DNA of 64,000 nt from Actinomycetes bacterium (GCA_023396115.1 JAEWXC010000050.1:1-64000), one strand, 5' to 3'. Numbered from the stretch's first letter, positions 1 through 8,812 are shown. Numbers and translations: made by a program. Notes: generated from the sequence alone by a model not told the origin.

Positions 1-26
1 GCCCGCCCCCCCCCCGGGGGCGGGGC
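1..26 (-). terminator. GC-only hairpin after the LigD-type polymerase gene
   Basis: A near-perfect inverted repeat (GCCCGCCCCC facing GGGGGCGGGGC) sits 11 bases beyond the stop codon of the minus-strand polymerase gene. It has no visible U tract, and the window edge may cut it. It is probably a transcription terminator or 3' stabiliser. Confidence 0.4.
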
Positions 27-36
27 CGGATCCGTC

Positions 37-1017
37 TCAGCCCCCGTCCGACTCCCCGTCCGGCTCCCCCGCCGCGTCCTCGGGATGGTCGGCCTCGTCC
101 CGCTCGGCCCACTGCAGCAGCGGCGCCAGGTCGAAGGGGTGGCCGTCGATGTCGGCGTGCAGGTCCCCGAGCGCGGCGAACCGGGCCGGGACGGTGTCGA
201 GGGTGAAGTCGTCGGGCACCACGTCGTCGACCTCGTCCCAGCGCACCGGGGTGGAGACCCGGCCGTTCGGCACGCCCCGCACCGAGTAGGCCGCGGCGAT
301 GGTGTGGTCGCGGGCGTTCTGGTTGTAGTCGATGAACAGCGCCGCCGGGTCACGGTCCTTGCGCCACCAGGCGGTGGTGACCTCGTCGGGCACACGCCGC
401 TCCACCTCCCGGGCGAAGGCCAGCGCCGCCCGGCGGACGTCGGCGAACCCGTGCTCGGGTGGGACCCGGACGTAGACGTGCAGTCCGGAGCCGCCGGAGG
501 TCTTGGGGAACCCCACGGCTCCGAGTTCGTCGAGCACCTCGTGCACCACCCCGGCGACCCGTTGTACGCGTGCCCAGTCGGACGCCGGGCCCGGGTCCAG
601 GTCGATGCGCCACTCGTCGGGCTGCTCGACGTGGTCGCGGCGGCTGTTCCACGGATGGAACTCGACCGTTGACATCTGCACCGCCCACACCACCTGCGCG
701 AGTTCGGTGACGCAGAGCTCGTCGGCGGTGCGCTTCCAGCGGGGGAAGAACAGCTCGACGGTCTCGACCCAGTCCGGGGCGCCGCCGGGGATCCGCTTCT
801 GGTGCACCTTGTCGCCGGCCAGTCCCTTCGGGAACCGGTGCAGCATGGTGGGCCGCTCGCGCAGGGCGTTGACGATGCCCGGCCCCACGGCGAGGTAGTA
901 CTCGACGAGGTCGAGCTTGGTGGCTCCGGTCTCGGGGAAGTAGACGCGGTCGGGGTTGGAGACCCGCACGACGCGGTCGTCCACCTCGATCTCGACGGCG
1001 GGTGGCTTCGACGGCAC
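37..1017 (-). CDS. stand-alone LigD-type DNA polymerase/primase (PolDom)
   Basis: This is the archaeo-eukaryotic-primase-type polymerase domain of the bacterial non-homologous end-joining enzyme LigD, 326 aa with no ligase or nuclease domain attached. From the preferred start, the metal-binding DLD lies at 139-141, the SGGSGLH nucleotide-binding motif at 174-180, and the third acidic residue is D230 in IDYNQN. In the family this domain adds nucleotides, often ribonucleotides, at DNA ends with Ku and a ligase. The tail is acidic and disordered. The reading frame is open up to 1077, but GTG at 1017 is preferred because TAGGCT lies exactly 7 nt before it (leaderless promoter) and because the protein then begins like its homologues (VPSK...VEIEVDDR). 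It diverges from the Nudix gene. No ku or ligase gene is adjacent, so its repair role is inferred from the family. Confidence 0.9.
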   Translation of the reverse strand: MPSKPPAVEIEVDDRVVRVSNPDRVYFPETGATKLDLVEYYLAVGPGIVNALRERPTMLHRFPKGLAGDKVHQKRIPGGAPDWVETVELFFPRWKRTADELCVTELAQVVWAVQMSTVEFHPWNSRRDHVEQPDEWRIDLDPGPASDWARVQRVAGVVHEVLDELGAVGFPKTSGGSGLHVYVRVPPEHGFADVRRAALAFAREVERRVPDEVTTAWWRKDRDPAALFIDYNQNARDHTIAAAYSVRGVPNGRVSTPVRWDEVDDVVPDDFTLDTVPARFAALGDLHADIDGHPFDLAPLLQWAERDEADHPEDAAGEPDGESDGG

Positions 1018-1024
1018 GCTGTCG

Positions 1025-1030
1025 AGCCTA
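1025..1030 (-). promoter_or_regulatory. -10 element of the polymerase gene (leaderless type)
   Basis: TAGGCT on the minus strand ends 7 nt before GTG at 1017. Transcription would start at or next to the start codon, leaving no Shine-Dalgarno sequence. Confidence 0.5.
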
Positions 1031-1066
1031 GTGCCCCGCGTGGGTGCGGTCTGGGACCCTCGGCGG

Positions 1067-1507
1067 GTGGAGATCACGAACGAGATGGACGTCCGGATCG
1101 GCTGCTACGGCGTGGTGGTGCAGGGCGGCCGTGTGCTGCTGGCCCACTGGAACGAGTCGGGGCGGTCGGGGTGGACGCTGCCCGGTGGCGGCATGGAGGG
1201 CACCGAGTCGGTCGAGGAGACCTGCGTCCGGGAGGTGTTCGAGGAGACCGGCCTCGAGGTGCGGTTGACCGGCCTGGCCGGCGTGCACGCCCACTACGTC
1301 CCACCGGAGCGTCGGATCGACCCGGGCGTGGGCCGCACCCTGCGGGCGCTGCAGGTGGTGCACACCGCCGAGGTCGTCGGCGGTTCGCTGCGTGACGAGG
1401 TGGACGGCACCACCGACCAGGCGCGCTGGTTCGACCTGGACGACCTGCCCACCGACCGGGTCACCCTGGTCGGGACCGGGCTGCGGTTGGCCGGCCTGCT
1501 CGGCTGA
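1067..1507 (+). CDS. Nudix hydrolase
   Basis: A 146-aa single-domain Nudix hydrolase that would cleave a nucleoside diphosphate linked to another moiety; the substrate cannot be read from sequence. The Nudix box is complete: G41, E47, R55-E56, E59-E60 and G62 fit Gx5Ex7REUxEExGU. The start is uncertain. GTG at 1067 has GACCCT six bases upstream, a weak leaderless arrangement, while ATG at 1085 has GGAG about 13 nt upstream; the first six residues are all that differ. Its stop lies only 6 nt from the stop of the convergent small gene, so the two transcripts must overlap. Confidence 0.88.
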   Translation: MEITNEMDVRIGCYGVVVQGGRVLLAHWNESGRSGWTLPGGGMEGTESVEETCVREVFEETGLEVRLTGLAGVHAHYVPPERRIDPGVGRTLRALQVVHTAEVVGGSLRDEVDGTTDQARWFDLDDLPTDRVTLVGTGLRLAGLLG

Positions 1508-1513
1508 GTCCGC

Positions 1514-1777
1514 TCAGGTGCCGGTCAGGGCGTGGTAGATCTCGTCGTACTGCTCCCGGGTCAGGATGCCCGAGTCGTGGGCCGCGGTGACGTCGAGGTA
1601 GGACGCCGCCGGCTTGTCCGGCCCCGGGTGGTCCGGCCCCGGTGCGGCGCCCGGCTCACCCTGCCCCGGGTCCTGGTCCGTGGCCACCACGGGATGGTGG
1701 CGGATCCGGTCCGCGATGTCCTCCGCGCTGGTGGTCCCGCCGGCAGCGAAGTCCTTGATCATGTCGGTGAAGTCCAT
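1514..1777 (-). CDS. small SHOCT-like hypothetical protein
   Basis: An 87-aa soluble acidic protein. The N-terminal 30 residues look helical, the middle is Pro/Gly/Asp-rich and probably unstructured, and the C-terminus (SGILTREQYDEIYHAL) resembles a SHOCT short C-terminal domain, a motif often found in oligomerising or membrane-associated proteins. The frame is open to 1903, but ATG at 1777 is preceded by a GAGAGGGTGG ribosome-binding site and the upstream residues have unlikely composition. No function can be assigned. Confidence 0.62.
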   Translation of the reverse strand: MDFTDMIKDFAAGGTTSAEDIADRIRHHPVVATDQDPGQGEPGAAPGPDHPGPDKPAASYLDVTAAHDSGILTREQYDEIYHALTGT

Positions 1778-1951
1778 GTCCACCCTCTCGATCGGTTCGC
1801 GAGCCGGCTCCCCGTCCGGCCCGCACCCCAGTGCAGCACCACCGCCCGACACGGGACAGCGGTCCGCGTGAACCTTTCCCCGGCAGGCCCGGAATGTTGT
1901 CACCGCGATGACCGGTCACCACCGAGGAGTCAGCACCGAGGGGTCTGGAGG

Positions 1952-3349
1952 TCACTCCACCCGGCGCAGGGTGGCGGCGAACATCGCGTCGCTGCCGTCG
2001 GTGTCGGGCCACAGCTGGAACCGGGACTCCTCCACGGCAGCGTCCCGGCCGGCCAGCACGGCGGAGACGACCTCGCTGGTCTCGGCCAGCACCGGTGAAC
2101 AGGTGGCGTAGACGACCACCCCGCCGGGCCGGACCAGGTCGAGCGCGGAGTCCAGCAGCGCCCGCTGCAACCCGACCAGCTCGGTCACGTCCGCGGGGCG
2201 TCGGCGCCAGCGGGACTCGGCCCGGCGGCGCAACGCCCCCAGTCCGCTGCACGGGGCGTCGACCAGGACCCGGTCGAAGGTGCCCGGCGCCCAGGCCGGG
2301 GCGGTGCCGTCGCCGACCACGACGCCGTACTCCCCCGTGCCCATGCCGGCTCCCGCGGCCCGGACCGACGTCTCGACCAGCCGGGCCCGGTGCTCCTGCG
2401 CCTCGTTGGCGGTGACCCGGGCACCACGCTGCGCGGCCACGGCCGCGAGCAGGGCGGTCTTGCCCCCGGGACCGGCACACAGGTCGAGCCACCGCTCGTC
2501 GCGGCCGTTCAGCTCGGCGTCCGTCAGGGCCAGTGCCACCCGCTGGGACCCCTCGTCCTGCACGCCTGCCCGGCCCTGGGCCACGGCCGGGATCTGTCCG
2601 GGGTCGCCGCCGGGCAGCGTCAGCGCGTACGGGGACCGTCCGGTCGGCTCCGCGCCGGCGGCCTCGAGCTCGGCCGGGGTGGCGAGCCCGGGACGGGCCA
2701 CCAGGGTGACCCTGGGTGCCTCGTTGTCGGCCGCCAGCAGCGCGTCCAGATCATCGGTGCTGCGACCGTGCCCGACCAGTGCCCGGGCGAGCTCGTCGAC
2801 CACCCACCGGGGGTGGGAGTGGGCGATGCTGGCGAAGCCCCGCGGGTCGGCGGCCGGGTCGGGGGCGACCAGGCGCACCCAGGCCCCCAGGTCGTGCTCG
2901 GCCACCCGGCGCAGCACGGCGTTGGCGAACCCGGCCGGGCCCTGGCCGGCACGGTCGCGGACCAGGTCGACGGTGGTGGAGATCGCGGCGTGGGCCGGTA
3001 CCCGCATCCCGAGCAGCTGGTGGGTGCCCAGGCGCAGGCAGTCGAGCACCTTGGCCTCGACCTTCGCCAGCGGACGGTCCACGCAGGCCGAGAGCACGGC
3101 GTCATAGGTGCCCCGGCGGCGCAGGGTCCCGGCGGCCAGCTCGGTCGCGAACCCGGCGTCGCGCCCGGTCAGCCCGTGCTCGGCCAGGGCGTGGGGCAGC
3201 ACCAGGTTGGAGTAGGCGTCGTCGACGCGTACCGCCCGGAGCACGTCGAAGGCGGCACGTCGGGCCGGGTCCACGCGGGGACGCCGGGCCGGCGGCCGTC
3301 CGCCGCTGCGCGGACCGCCGCGGCGGCGTCGGCCTCGGGGATCAGCCAT
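1952..3349 (-). CDS. rsmB: 16S rRNA (cytosine(967)-C(5))-methyltransferase RsmB
   Basis: This S-adenosylmethionine-dependent RNA cytosine-5 methyltransferase of the Sun/NOP2 family is 465 aa. A basic tail (1-30) is followed by a NusB-like RNA-binding domain (about 30-160) and a Rossmann methyltransferase domain. The SAM motif LDLCAGPGGKT is at about 288-298. The two family cysteines are present: catalytic C417 in the YATCSP motif and release cysteine C367 in DAPCSGLG. It is the last gene of the fmt-YjbR-rsmB run, and its start overlaps the end of the YjbR gene by 8 nt, which suggests translational coupling. Length and motifs are normal. Confidence 0.95.
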   Translation of the reverse strand: MADPRGRRRRGGPRSGGRPPARRPRVDPARRAAFDVLRAVRVDDAYSNLVLPHALAEHGLTGRDAGFATELAAGTLRRRGTYDAVLSACVDRPLAKVEAKVLDCLRLGTHQLLGMRVPAHAAISTTVDLVRDRAGQGPAGFANAVLRRVAEHDLGAWVRLVAPDPAADPRGFASIAHSHPRWVVDELARALVGHGRSTDDLDALLAADNEAPRVTLVARPGLATPAELEAAGAEPTGRSPYALTLPGGDPGQIPAVAQGRAGVQDEGSQRVALALTDAELNGRDERWLDLCAGPGGKTALLAAVAAQRGARVTANEAQEHRARLVETSVRAAGAGMGTGEYGVVVGDGTAPAWAPGTFDRVLVDAPCSGLGALRRRAESRWRRRPADVTELVGLQRALLDSALDLVRPGGVVVYATCSPVLAETSEVVSAVLAGRDAAVEESRFQLWPDTDGSDAMFAATLRRVE

Positions 3350-3752
3350 CTCCCAGGTGCTCCTTCACGAGCTTCTTCGGTGCCTTGGTCGCCCACGCGT
3401 CGGTGAGCACCTCGTGCAGTTCCTCCACGCTGATCTCGCCGAGCCGGGACTGTTGAACCAGCACGGCGTTGTAGCGGCGGAAGTGGTCGATGGTGAAGAA
3501 CGGGTTGTCGCCGTCCACCATCGCCTGCTTCACGCCCTCGTCGGCGACCGTGACGACCAGCAGGTCGGTGTACTGCTCGCCGTTCTCGTCCAGGGCGGTG
3601 TCGCTGGGGGCGCGGTACAGCAGGAAGCCCTTGCCCTTGTCGCCGCGCGGGACCTTCCAGGTGGGACGGTCGCCCCAGGAGATGCCCAGCTCGGTCTCGG
3701 GCAACCCGGCACAGATCCGGTCGACGTCCTCAGGGGTGGCGGGTCGGCTCAT
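3342..3752 (-). CDS. MmcQ/YjbR family protein
   Basis: A 136-aa protein of the MmcQ/YjbR family (CyaY-like fold). The family signatures are visible: an N-terminal helix with LPETELGISWGDRPTWKV, the central FLLYR strand, and the FFTIDHFRRYNAVLV segment. Members are annotated as DNA-binding on structural grounds, but the role is not established. It lies 12 nt after fmt and overlaps rsmB, so it is co-transcribed with translation genes; a functional link is inference only. Confidence 0.88.
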   Translation of the reverse strand: MSRPATPEDVDRICAGLPETELGISWGDRPTWKVPRGDKGKGFLLYRAPSDTALDENGEQYTDLLVVTVADEGVKQAMVDGDNPFFTIDHFRRYNAVLVQQSRLGEISVEELHEVLTDAWATKAPKKLVKEHLGDG

Positions 3753-3764
3753 GCCTGAAGGCTC

Positions 3765-4712
3765 TCACTGCTCCCGGGCGAAGCGCAGCCCCGAGGCGGT
3801 GCCGGCCTCCAGGCGGGTGCCGCGTGCCCAGTCGGCCGCATCCATCTCCTTCTTCCCGAACGGCTTGACCCGGCCCAGCTGCACCGGGTCGGTGGCGGTG
3901 CCCACGAAGACGGCCTTCTTGGTGACCTCGAGCTGACCGGGCTCCAGCGGGTCCCGGTCCCGGGTCGGGGTCACGGCGCCGAGCTTGAACCGTTCGCCCT
4001 CCAGCACCGTCCAGGCGCCGGGGCCGGGCGTGCAGGCCCGCACCCGACGGTCCACGGCCACCGCGGGCTCGGTCCAATCGACCTCGGCGTCGCCGACCAG
4101 GATCTTGGGGGCCAGGCTGACACCCTCGTCGGGCTGCGGCCGGGCGACCAGCTCGCCGGACCCGATGCCGTCCAGGGTGCGCACCAGCAGCTCGGCGCCG
4201 CCCTCGGCGAGGCGACCCAGCAGGTCTCCGGCGGTGTCGCCGGGGCGGATCGCCTCGGTCATCACCCCGAACGTGTCACCGGCGTCGAGCTCCTTGACGA
4301 TCCGGAACGTGGTGGCGCCGGTGATCTCGTCGCCGGCCCAGATCGAGTGCTGCACCGGGGCGGCACCGCGCCAGGCCGGCAGCAGCGAGAAGTGCAGGTT
4401 GATCCAGCCGTGCTCGGGGATGTCCAGGGCGCTCTGCGGCAGCAGCGCGCCGTAGGCCACCACCGGGCAGCAGTCCGGTGCGAGCGCCTTCAGCTGCTCC
4501 TGGAACTCGGGGTCGCGGGGGTGGACCGGCTTGAGCACGGGCACCCCGAGCTCCTCGGCACGCAGCGCCACCGGGGAGGGGGTCAGCTTGCGGCCGCGGC
4601 CGGCGGGGGCGTCGGGTCGGGTGACGACACCGACCAGCTCGTGGGCGGAGTGGGCGATCGCGTCCAGGGCGGGGACGGCGACCTCGGGGGTGCCGGCGAA
4701 GACAACCTTCAT
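3765..4712 (-). CDS. fmt: methionyl-tRNA formyltransferase
   Basis: Fmt transfers a formyl group from 10-formyl-tetrahydrofolate to initiator Met-tRNA. It is 315 aa, the usual length. The catalytic triad is visible as N105 and H107 in NLHFSLLP and D145 in ELDAGDTFG; the folate-binding loop and the C-terminal tRNA-binding OB-fold follow. ATG at 4712 is chosen because it overlaps the def stop in a TGATG arrangement and the upstream frame is out-of-family sequence. Deformylase and formyltransferase therefore share an operon. Confidence 0.97.
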   Translation of the reverse strand: MKVVFAGTPEVAVPALDAIAHSAHELVGVVTRPDAPAGRGRKLTPSPVALRAEELGVPVLKPVHPRDPEFQEQLKALAPDCCPVVAYGALLPQSALDIPEHGWINLHFSLLPAWRGAAPVQHSIWAGDEITGATTFRIVKELDAGDTFGVMTEAIRPGDTAGDLLGRLAEGGAELLVRTLDGIGSGELVARPQPDEGVSLAPKILVGDAEVDWTEPAVAVDRRVRACTPGPGAWTVLEGERFKLGAVTPTRDRDPLEPGQLEVTKKAVFVGTATDPVQLGRVKPFGKKEMDAADWARGTRLEAGTASGLRFAREQ

Positions 4713-5257
4713 CAGAATCCGAATCCGTTCGTGGGGTGGGGCGAGACCTTGACGACGGGCTGGTCCAGACCGAACCAGTCCGACTCGCGGATCTCCTTCA
4801 TGGCGGCCTTGCGGGCCGCGGGGTCGAGACGGTCGATGAAGAGCACGCCGTCGAGGTGGTCGGTCTCGTGCTGGATCGCCCGGGCGAGCAGGTCGCGGGC
4901 CTCGATCCGCAACGGTTCCCCGTGCATGTCGAACCCGGTGGCGACCAGCCCCAGGGCCCGGACGCAGTCGTAGGTCAGCTCGGGCAGCGAGAGGCACCCC
5001 TCGGCACCGTCCTGGGTCTCGTCGGACAGTTCCAGGGTCGGGTTGACCAGGTGGCCGACCTCGCCGTGCACGTTCCAGGTGAAGACCCGCTGGGCGATGC
5101 CGATCTGCGGAGCCGCCAGCCCGGCGCCCGGGGCGGCGAGCATCGTGTCGGTCAGGTCGGTGACGAGGCGGCGAAGGTCGGCGTCGAAGTGCTCGACCTC
5201 GACGGCCTTCTGGCGCAGGACGGGGTCACCGAACAGGCGGATCGGCTGGACGGCCAC
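4712..5257 (-). CDS. def: peptide deformylase
   Basis: Def removes the formyl group from nascent peptides. It is 181 aa with all three motifs: GAGLAAPQIG at 44-53, EGCLSLP at 86-92 (metal-ligand C88) and HETDH at 130-134 (two His ligands and the catalytic Glu). The GTG start at 5257 has a strong GAGGAG ribosome-binding site 6 nt upstream. It is the first gene of the def-fmt-YjbR-rsmB operon. Confidence 0.97.
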   Translation of the reverse strand: MAVQPIRLFGDPVLRQKAVEVEHFDADLRRLVTDLTDTMLAAPGAGLAAPQIGIAQRVFTWNVHGEVGHLVNPTLELSDETQDGAEGCLSLPELTYDCVRALGLVATGFDMHGEPLRIEARDLLARAIQHETDHLDGVLFIDRLDPAARKAAMKEIRESDWFGLDQPVVKVSPHPTNGFGF

Positions 5258-5284
5258 GGGGCTCCTCGGGACGGCGGGGGTGGG

Positions 5285-5298
5285 CGGGCAGAAGCCCG
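5285..5298 (-). terminator. short hairpin between priA and def
   Basis: A perfect 5-bp inverted repeat with a 4-base loop (CGGGCTTCTGCCCG on the minus strand) lies just after priA. It may attenuate read-through from priA or form part of the def leader. It is small and lacks a U tract. Confidence 0.3.
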
Positions 5299-5306
5299 AA
5301 GGGAGC

Positions 5307-5312
5307 AGTCTA
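5307..5312 (-). promoter_or_regulatory. -10 element for the def operon
   Basis: TAGACT fits the actinobacterial TANNNT -10 pattern. Its TAG is also the priA stop codon. It would give def a leader of about 45 nt. No convincing -35 is visible. Confidence 0.35.
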
Positions 5313-7370
5313 GAGAGTCGCCGGGTCGACCTGGACGCGGACCGGGTCCAGGCGTCGGGCCGAGCGCACCCGCTGCAGCTCCCCGAGGGCCTCCGACAGC
5401 GCGGGACCCAGGTGCCGCGGCACCCGCAGCACCGCCCGGACCTCGTCGTCGTCCGCCTCGACCGGGCCCAGCACCTCGGCCACCTCGGGCAGCCGGAGCA
5501 GGGTGAGGGCGTCCTCGACCGCACCCGGACTGCCGGTGACGGTGGCGACCCGGACCGCCGGGGGCAGGTGCGCCTCGGCCCGTACCGCGGCCTCCCGGCG
5601 GGCGAACCCGGGCGCGTCCCAGCGCACCAGCGCCTGCACGACGGCACGTTCGGCCTCGCCGACCACGACCACGTGGCCGCCCGGCGCGACCCGGGCGGCG
5701 GCGTTCATCCACGAGCGCAGGGCCTGCTCCTCGGTGCGCAGGTCACCGCGGGCCAGGGGCACCCAGGTGTCCAGCAGCAGCACGGCGGCGTACCCACCGG
5801 CGGCGACCGGCTCGGCTCCGGGGGTGGCCACGACCAGGGCCGGCCGGTCGGGCACCTCGGCGACGACGTGGTCGCCGGAGGAGACGACGACCCGGGTCGA
5901 GGGGAAGGACCGGCCGAGTTCCTCGGCGGTGCGGGCGTCGCCGAGGACCGGGGCCCGCAGGCCCCGGTGGTGGCAGGTCGGGCAGGCCCACGCCGGTGCG
6001 GTGTGGCCGCACCAGCGGCAGGTCGGCGCCGCGGTCGCCGACGGGACGTGCAGCGGGCCGGCGCAGTCGGCACAGCGCGCCGGGGTGCGGCAGCGTTCGC
6101 AGGCCAGGCTGGCCAGGTACCCGGTCCGGGGGGTCTGCACCAGCACGGGGCCTCGCTCCAGCCCGGCGCCGATGGCCCGGTGGGCCTGACGCGGCACCCG
6201 GGACGCCCGGGCGTACGGGTCACGGTCCAGGTCGAGGGTGCTGGCGCCGGCGACCTCCACCCGCACCAGCTCACGGACCCGGGCCCGCGGCGCGGCGATC
6301 TCGTGCGCCCACCCGGTGGTGACCAGGTGGTCGGCCTCGACGCTGCGGGCCACGGCCCCGACCAGGGCGGCACAGCCCTGCTGCTGGGCGCGGAGCAGGA
6401 GCACGTCCCGGGCGTGCGGGTAGGGGGCCCGGGGTTCGGCGTGCACCGGGTCGGCGTCGTCCCAGATCGCCACCAGGCCCAGGTCGCGCACCGGGGCGTA
6501 GGCGGCGGCCCGGGTGCCGACCACGACCCGGGCGGCTCCCCGGGAGACCTGGAGGAACTCCCGGTAGCGCGCCGCGGGACCGAGTCCGGCGACCAGGGTG
6601 GCGAACTGGTCGGACCCGACGACCTCCTCGAGTGCAGCCGAGACGCGGGCGACGTCGGCGGCGTCGGGGACCACCATCAGCGCGCCGCGACCGGCGGACA
6701 GGGCCGCAGCCGCGGCGTGGGCCAGCAGCAGCGGCCAGTCGGCGGAGGGCGCTGCCGACCAGACCGCGCGCGGTGCTCCCCCGCCGGCGAGGTGCTCCAG
6801 GAACGCGCCACCGGGCACGTGGTCGCGCCACGCGGCGAGCGCGGCCTGCAGCGCGCCGTCGCCCCGGAACGGGACCTGGGGGCTGGGCTCGGCCTCGGTC
6901 GTCGCGTGCCGCGGCGGCACCGCCAGCCGCAGCACGTCGCCCCGGGTACCGGCCCAGCGCTGGGCGACCAGTCCGGTGAGCTCGGCGACCTCGGGGCTGA
7001 GCACCGGTTCGGTGCCCACGACCCGCTTCAGCGGCCGCAGCTGTCCGGTGTGGTCGGTGTCGGCTCGGCGCTCGACGATGAACCCGTCGGCCTCCTGTCC
7101 GGCGAAGCGGACCTTGACCCGCACGCCGGGACGTGCGGCGGCGTCCATCGTGTCGGGCACCGCGTAGTCGTAGGGGCGGTCCAGGTGGGCGAGCGGCAGC
7201 TCCAGCAGCACCCGGGCCACCGGGTCGACGGCGGCAGGGGTCCACGTCTCGGCGTTGCGGCGCCGGGTGGCGGCCGCCTTGGCGCGGGAGTCGGCCACGG
7301 ACGCACGCAGGCCGGGGAGCATGTCGTGCTCCCCGGCCTGGACGGCTGCGCCGTGCGTGGGCTGGCTCAT
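5310..7370 (-). CDS. priA: primosomal protein PriA, helicase motifs lost
   Basis: PriA recognises stalled forks and restarts replication. This copy is 686 aa and keeps the N-terminal DNA-binding domain and eight zinc-binding cysteines (424, 427, 433, 436, 451, 454, 463, 466). It lacks a Walker A P-loop: the expected place reads LSAGRGALMVVP with no GKT, and the DEEH position reads IWDDADP. Loss of helicase motifs is a known feature of actinobacterial PriA proteins, so it is probably a structural loader rather than a motor. The frame is open to 7442. ATG at 7370 is preferred; it has no ribosome-binding site but does have TACAAC exactly 7 nt upstream, so a leaderless message is possible. metK lies 90 bp upstream on the same strand. 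Confidence 0.92.
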   Translation of the reverse strand: MSQPTHGAAVQAGEHDMLPGLRASVADSRAKAAATRRRNAETWTPAAVDPVARVLLELPLAHLDRPYDYAVPDTMDAAARPGVRVKVRFAGQEADGFIVERRADTDHTGQLRPLKRVVGTEPVLSPEVAELTGLVAQRWAGTRGDVLRLAVPPRHATTEAEPSPQVPFRGDGALQAALAAWRDHVPGGAFLEHLAGGGAPRAVWSAAPSADWPLLLAHAAAAALSAGRGALMVVPDAADVARVSAALEEVVGSDQFATLVAGLGPAARYREFLQVSRGAARVVVGTRAAAYAPVRDLGLVAIWDDADPVHAEPRAPYPHARDVLLLRAQQQGCAALVGAVARSVEADHLVTTGWAHEIAAPRARVRELVRVEVAGASTLDLDRDPYARASRVPRQAHRAIGAGLERGPVLVQTPRTGYLASLACERCRTPARCADCAGPLHVPSATAAPTCRWCGHTAPAWACPTCHHRGLRAPVLGDARTAEELGRSFPSTRVVVSSGDHVVAEVPDRPALVVATPGAEPVAAGGYAAVLLLDTWVPLARGDLRTEEQALRSWMNAAARVAPGGHVVVVGEAERAVVQALVRWDAPGFARREAAVRAEAHLPPAVRVATVTGSPGAVEDALTLLRLPEVAEVLGPVEADDDEVRAVLRVPRHLGPALSEALGELQRVRSARRLDPVRVQVDPATL

Positions 7371-7460
7371 GGCGCCAGTTGTACCAGTGGGTCCCGACCC
7401 GGACGTCGTGCGGGTTTCGGGCGGTGCACCCTGCTCACCCACCCCACCGGTGTGCGGGCC

Positions 7461-8660
7461 TCAGCCCAGGCGCTCGACAGCCTCCCGGAGGGCCTCGGCG
7501 CGGCTGGTCTCCTCCCAGGTGAAGCCCGGGAGCTCGCGGCCGAAGTGACCGTAGGCGGCCGTCTGCGCGTACTTGGGCTTGAGCAGGTCCAGGTCGCGGA
7601 TGATCGCGGCCGGGCGCAGGTCGAAGACCTCCAGGACGGCCTGCTGGATCTTCTCGTCGTCGACGGTGCCGGTGCCGAAGGTCTCGATGAACAGACCCAC
7701 CGGGGCCGCCTTGCCGATGGCGTAGGCGACCTGCGCCTCGCAGCGGCGGGCCAGACCGGCGGCGACCACGTTCTTGGCCACCCAGCGCATCGCGTACGCG
7801 GCCGACCGGTCCACCTTCGAGGGGTCCTTGCCGGAGAACGCGCCGCCACCGTGACGGGCCATGCCGCCGTAGGTGTCGATGATGATCTTGCGACCGGTCA
7901 GGCCGGCGTCACCCATCGGGCCACCGAGCACGAAGCGGCCGGTGGGGTTCACCAGCAGGCGGTAGCCGTCCGAGGGGATGTCGAAGCGGGCGAGCACGGG
8001 GTCGATCACGTGCTCCTTGATCTCGGTCTCCAGCTTGTCGAGGTCGGTCTCCTCGGAGTGCTGGGTCGAGAGCACCACGGTGTCGACGCGGACCGGGCGG
8101 TTCTCGGCGTCGTACTCGATGGTGACCTGGGTCTTGCCGTCGGGACGCAGGTGCGGGAGCGTGCCGTCCTTGCGGACCGCCGACAGACGCTCGGAGAGGC
8201 GCTGGGCGATGGTGATCGGCAGCGGCATCAGCTCGGGGGTGTCGTCGCAGGCGTAGCCGAACATCAGGCCCTGGTCGCCGGCGCCCTGCTGGTCGAGGTC
8301 CTCGGCGGACTCGCCGGTGCGGCCCTCGTGGGCGGTGTCCACGCCCTGGGCGATGTCGGGCGACTGGGCACCGATCGCCACCTGGACGCCGCAGGAGCGG
8401 CCGTCGAAGCCCTTCTCCGAGGAGTCGTAGCCGATCTCGAGGATCTTGTCGCGCACCAGCTGGGCGACCGGGGCGTAGGCCTCCGTGGTCACCTCACCGG
8501 CCACGACCACCAGGCCGGTGGTCAGCAGCGTCTCGACGGCGACCCGGCTCCTGGGGTCGTGCTCGAGCAGGTAGTCGAGGACCGTGTCGCTGATCTGGTC
8601 CGCGATCTTGTCGGGGTGACCCTCGGTCACCGACTCCGACGTGAAAAGACGTCCGGGCAC
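7461..8660 (-). CDS. metK: S-adenosylmethionine synthase
   Basis: MetK makes SAM from methionine and ATP and acts as a cytosolic homotetramer. It is 399 aa, the family length. The substrate-site GHPDK is at 14-18, the ATP motif GAGDQGLMFGY at 126-136, and the glycine-rich phosphate loop GGGAFSGKDPSKVDRS lies near 270. The frame is open far upstream to 9701, but that is the shadow of coaBC. GTG at 8660 has a GGGAG site 6 nt away and gives the canonical N-terminus. No SAM riboswitch fold is evident in the short leader. Confidence 0.97.
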   Translation of the reverse strand: MPGRLFTSESVTEGHPDKIADQISDTVLDYLLEHDPRSRVAVETLLTTGLVVVAGEVTTEAYAPVAQLVRDKILEIGYDSSEKGFDGRSCGVQVAIGAQSPDIAQGVDTAHEGRTGESAEDLDQQGAGDQGLMFGYACDDTPELMPLPITIAQRLSERLSAVRKDGTLPHLRPDGKTQVTIEYDAENRPVRVDTVVLSTQHSEETDLDKLETEIKEHVIDPVLARFDIPSDGYRLLVNPTGRFVLGGPMGDAGLTGRKIIIDTYGGMARHGGGAFSGKDPSKVDRSAAYAMRWVAKNVVAAGLARRCEAQVAYAIGKAAPVGLFIETFGTGTVDDEKIQQAVLEVFDLRPAAIIRDLDLLKPKYAQTAAYGHFGRELPGFTWEETSRAEALREAVERLG

Positions 8661-8702
8661 GTGGAACTCCCACTCTGGTTCTGGCGGATGTGGAACCTGT
8701 TC

Positions 8703-8708
8703 AGCATA
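8703..8708 (-). promoter_or_regulatory. -10 element of metK
   Basis: TATGCT (TANNNT pattern) on the minus strand would start a transcript about 36 nt before the metK GTG. It lies in the 152-bp gap after coaBC. Confidence 0.4.
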
Positions 8709-8812
8709 CGGCTGAGCGGTGACCGGGCTCACTTGTCCCGACCCACGGACAACCATCTCACATGATGGTCGAAGTGCGGGACGTCCGCGCCCGGACCTGC
8801 GGCAACGACCGG

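Noticed and set aside
5043..8765. A 1240-codon plus-strand open frame.
   Set aside because: It runs antisense to def, priA and metK, all of which show family motifs. The translated composition is not protein-like.
8661..8812. Possible SAM riboswitch before metK.
   Set aside because: The gap is only 152 bp and the predicted leader about 36 nt, and no conserved SAM riboswitch core is visible.
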